In this document: piece after piece, positions 5,922 to 6,845 of the stretch | Position numbering within the stretch: position 1 is the stretch's first letter | How the letters are laid out: each line of letters opens with the position of its first letter | Source of the DNA: Psychrobacter sp. | GTDB taxonomy: Bacteria; Pseudomonadota; Gammaproteobacteria; Pseudomonadales; Moraxellaceae | Direction of reading: 5' to 3' | Length of the DNA: 6,845 bases | Assembly (NCBI RefSeq): GCF_030454045.1 | Contig: NZ_JAKDJE010000109.1 | Location: 1-6,845, forward strand | Notes under the pieces: generated by a model | What the model was told of the DNA's origin: nothing | Seen by the model: only the letters and a program-made list of their open reading frames with translations | Database searches by the model: none | Program-made: the position numbers and the translations under genes

Positions 5922-6845
5922 TTACATTCTCCGTGCGGCCAACACACTATTTTCTCTTTCGACTCTATTCGCTTTATTATGTTGCGCGGTAAATACTCTG
6001 ACCATGATACCTACGGTTAAGAACATGATTAATGTATAAATAGCTGGGGTTAACGACATCTTATAGTTAGCGAGCAGCGTCAAGGCCATAAACATCGACA
6101 GCGTACTGTTTTGTAGCCCCACCTCCATCGTGATTGATCTTCTCTGCGCAAGATTTAGACCGAACCATTTACTGGTGTAATAACCAAGCGCCATCGTCGA
6201 TACGTTCAATATAAGCGACACAGGGCCAGTGGCAACTAAGGCCTCGACCAAAATATCTCTTTGCACATATCCTAAGAAAATTACCAAGAAGCTCAAAAAT
6301 ATCACACCAAAACGAGACACCATCACCTGTGCCTTATCGGCGAAGCTTGCCGCATAGCGTTTGATGAGCATACCAATACTAACTGGCAGTATCGTCAGAG
6401 TAATCAAGCTGATCATGGTCTTGGCGACTGGCAACTGAAACTCACTACCAGCACCCATGAAGTACACGAGCGAAAAGCTCAGCACGATGGGAATGGTAAA
6501 GACCGTGATAACACTGGCAATCGCCGTCATCGTGACCGACAGCGCGACATCGCCTTTGGCTAGATAGGTAAATAGATTTGATGTGGTGCCACCAGGACAC
6601 AGCACCAACAGCATCACCCCCAACAGCGTGCTCAGGCTCTAGTGATATTAGAATTGCCAAAGCAAAACCAACCAATGGCAAGAATAGTAGCTGATTGGTC
6701 AGTCCGATTGCGACTGCTTTGGGATATTTGACGACTCTTTTAAAGTCATTGGTCACTAAGGACAACCCCATTCCCATCATAATCAAAAAAATACTAGGGC
6801 GTGTTGAACATTCGCAAATAGGCACTGCTGATCGCTAAAATTGTT
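5922..6845 (-). pseudogene. bile acid:sodium symporter (BASS/SBF) family transporter, frameshifted and cut by the window edge
   Basis: This is a sodium-coupled inner-membrane transporter family for organic anions; the substrate is not predictable here. The C-terminal 233 codons (5922 to about 6620) carry the family hallmarks CPGGTTSNLFTYLAKGD, ALSVTMTA and MEVGLQNSTL. Their Ser-Asn, Ser/Thr and Glu/Gln residues correspond to the two sodium sites known from bacterial ASBT structures. The preceding part (IMMGMGLSLVTNDFKRVVKYPKA through LEPEHAVG) is in another frame. The switch is at a run of five G on the coding strand (plus-strand C 6617-6621): with four G the text reads AVGVMLLVLCPGG, exactly family-like. 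A second shift is probable at the T7 run (6785-6791), because one more T gives ALVFFLIMMGMGLSL. The apparent GTG start at 6825 (MPICECSTRPS) is then a frame artefact. Total length is close to the family norm, with only a few N-terminal residues outside the window. As written it cannot make a full protein, unless these are sequencing errors. Confidence 0.8.

Noticed and set aside
6445..6825. 126-codon ORF starting at GTG as a separate gene
   Set aside because: Its first two thirds are the N-terminal part of the BASS symporter, and the rest is out-of-frame readthrough after the G5 run. It is part of one broken gene.
1..6845. CRISPR array, tRNA, rRNA or riboswitch
   Set aside because: No regularly spaced repeats, cloverleaf sequence or known RNA motif was seen on either strand.

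Overview
The window looks like chromosomal DNA from a gammaproteobacterium of the Moraxellaceae, most probably Psychrobacter or a close relative. This rests on the protein style of the intact valyl-tRNA synthetase and on the moderate G+C of the housekeeping part. No rRNA or other marker is present, so the genus is an inference.

Layout, left to right. Positions 1-50 may be the tip of an IS5-type insertion sequence lying outside the window. Positions 106-964 are a strongly AT-rich block (about 25-30% G+C by eye) with two minus-strand genes that overlap by ATGA. The upstream gene is a small intact ORF of 70 codons. The downstream gene, about 213 codons when restored, is broken by a 10-bp tandem duplication and two apparent single-base losses. 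Neither product is recognised. Positions 965-1357 hold no gene but contain a long imperfect hairpin just after valS. Positions 1358-4291 (minus) are a complete valS. A divergent intergenic region of 291 bp follows. Positions 4583-5755 (plus) encode a formate/nitrite-transporter family protein of the YfdC type with an unusual His/Asp/Asn-rich N-terminal tail and a TTG start. A strong bidirectional terminator at 5819-5861 separates it from a convergent minus-strand gene of the bile acid:sodium symporter (BASS) family. That gene runs from 5922 off the right edge and is frameshifted at least once, in a run of five G.

The genes do not form one pathway. valS is a housekeeping gene, the two transporters are independent single-gene units facing each other across a shared terminator, and the left block looks like decaying acquired DNA. 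The main point of interest is the number of small frame-breaking changes in the accessory genes while valS (2.9 kb) and the FNT gene (1.2 kb) stay open. This favours real gene decay, but base-calling errors in homopolymers cannot be excluded for the single-base events. I did not find a convincing new multi-gene system. The closest candidate is the unrecognised ATGA-coupled gene pair at 106-964.
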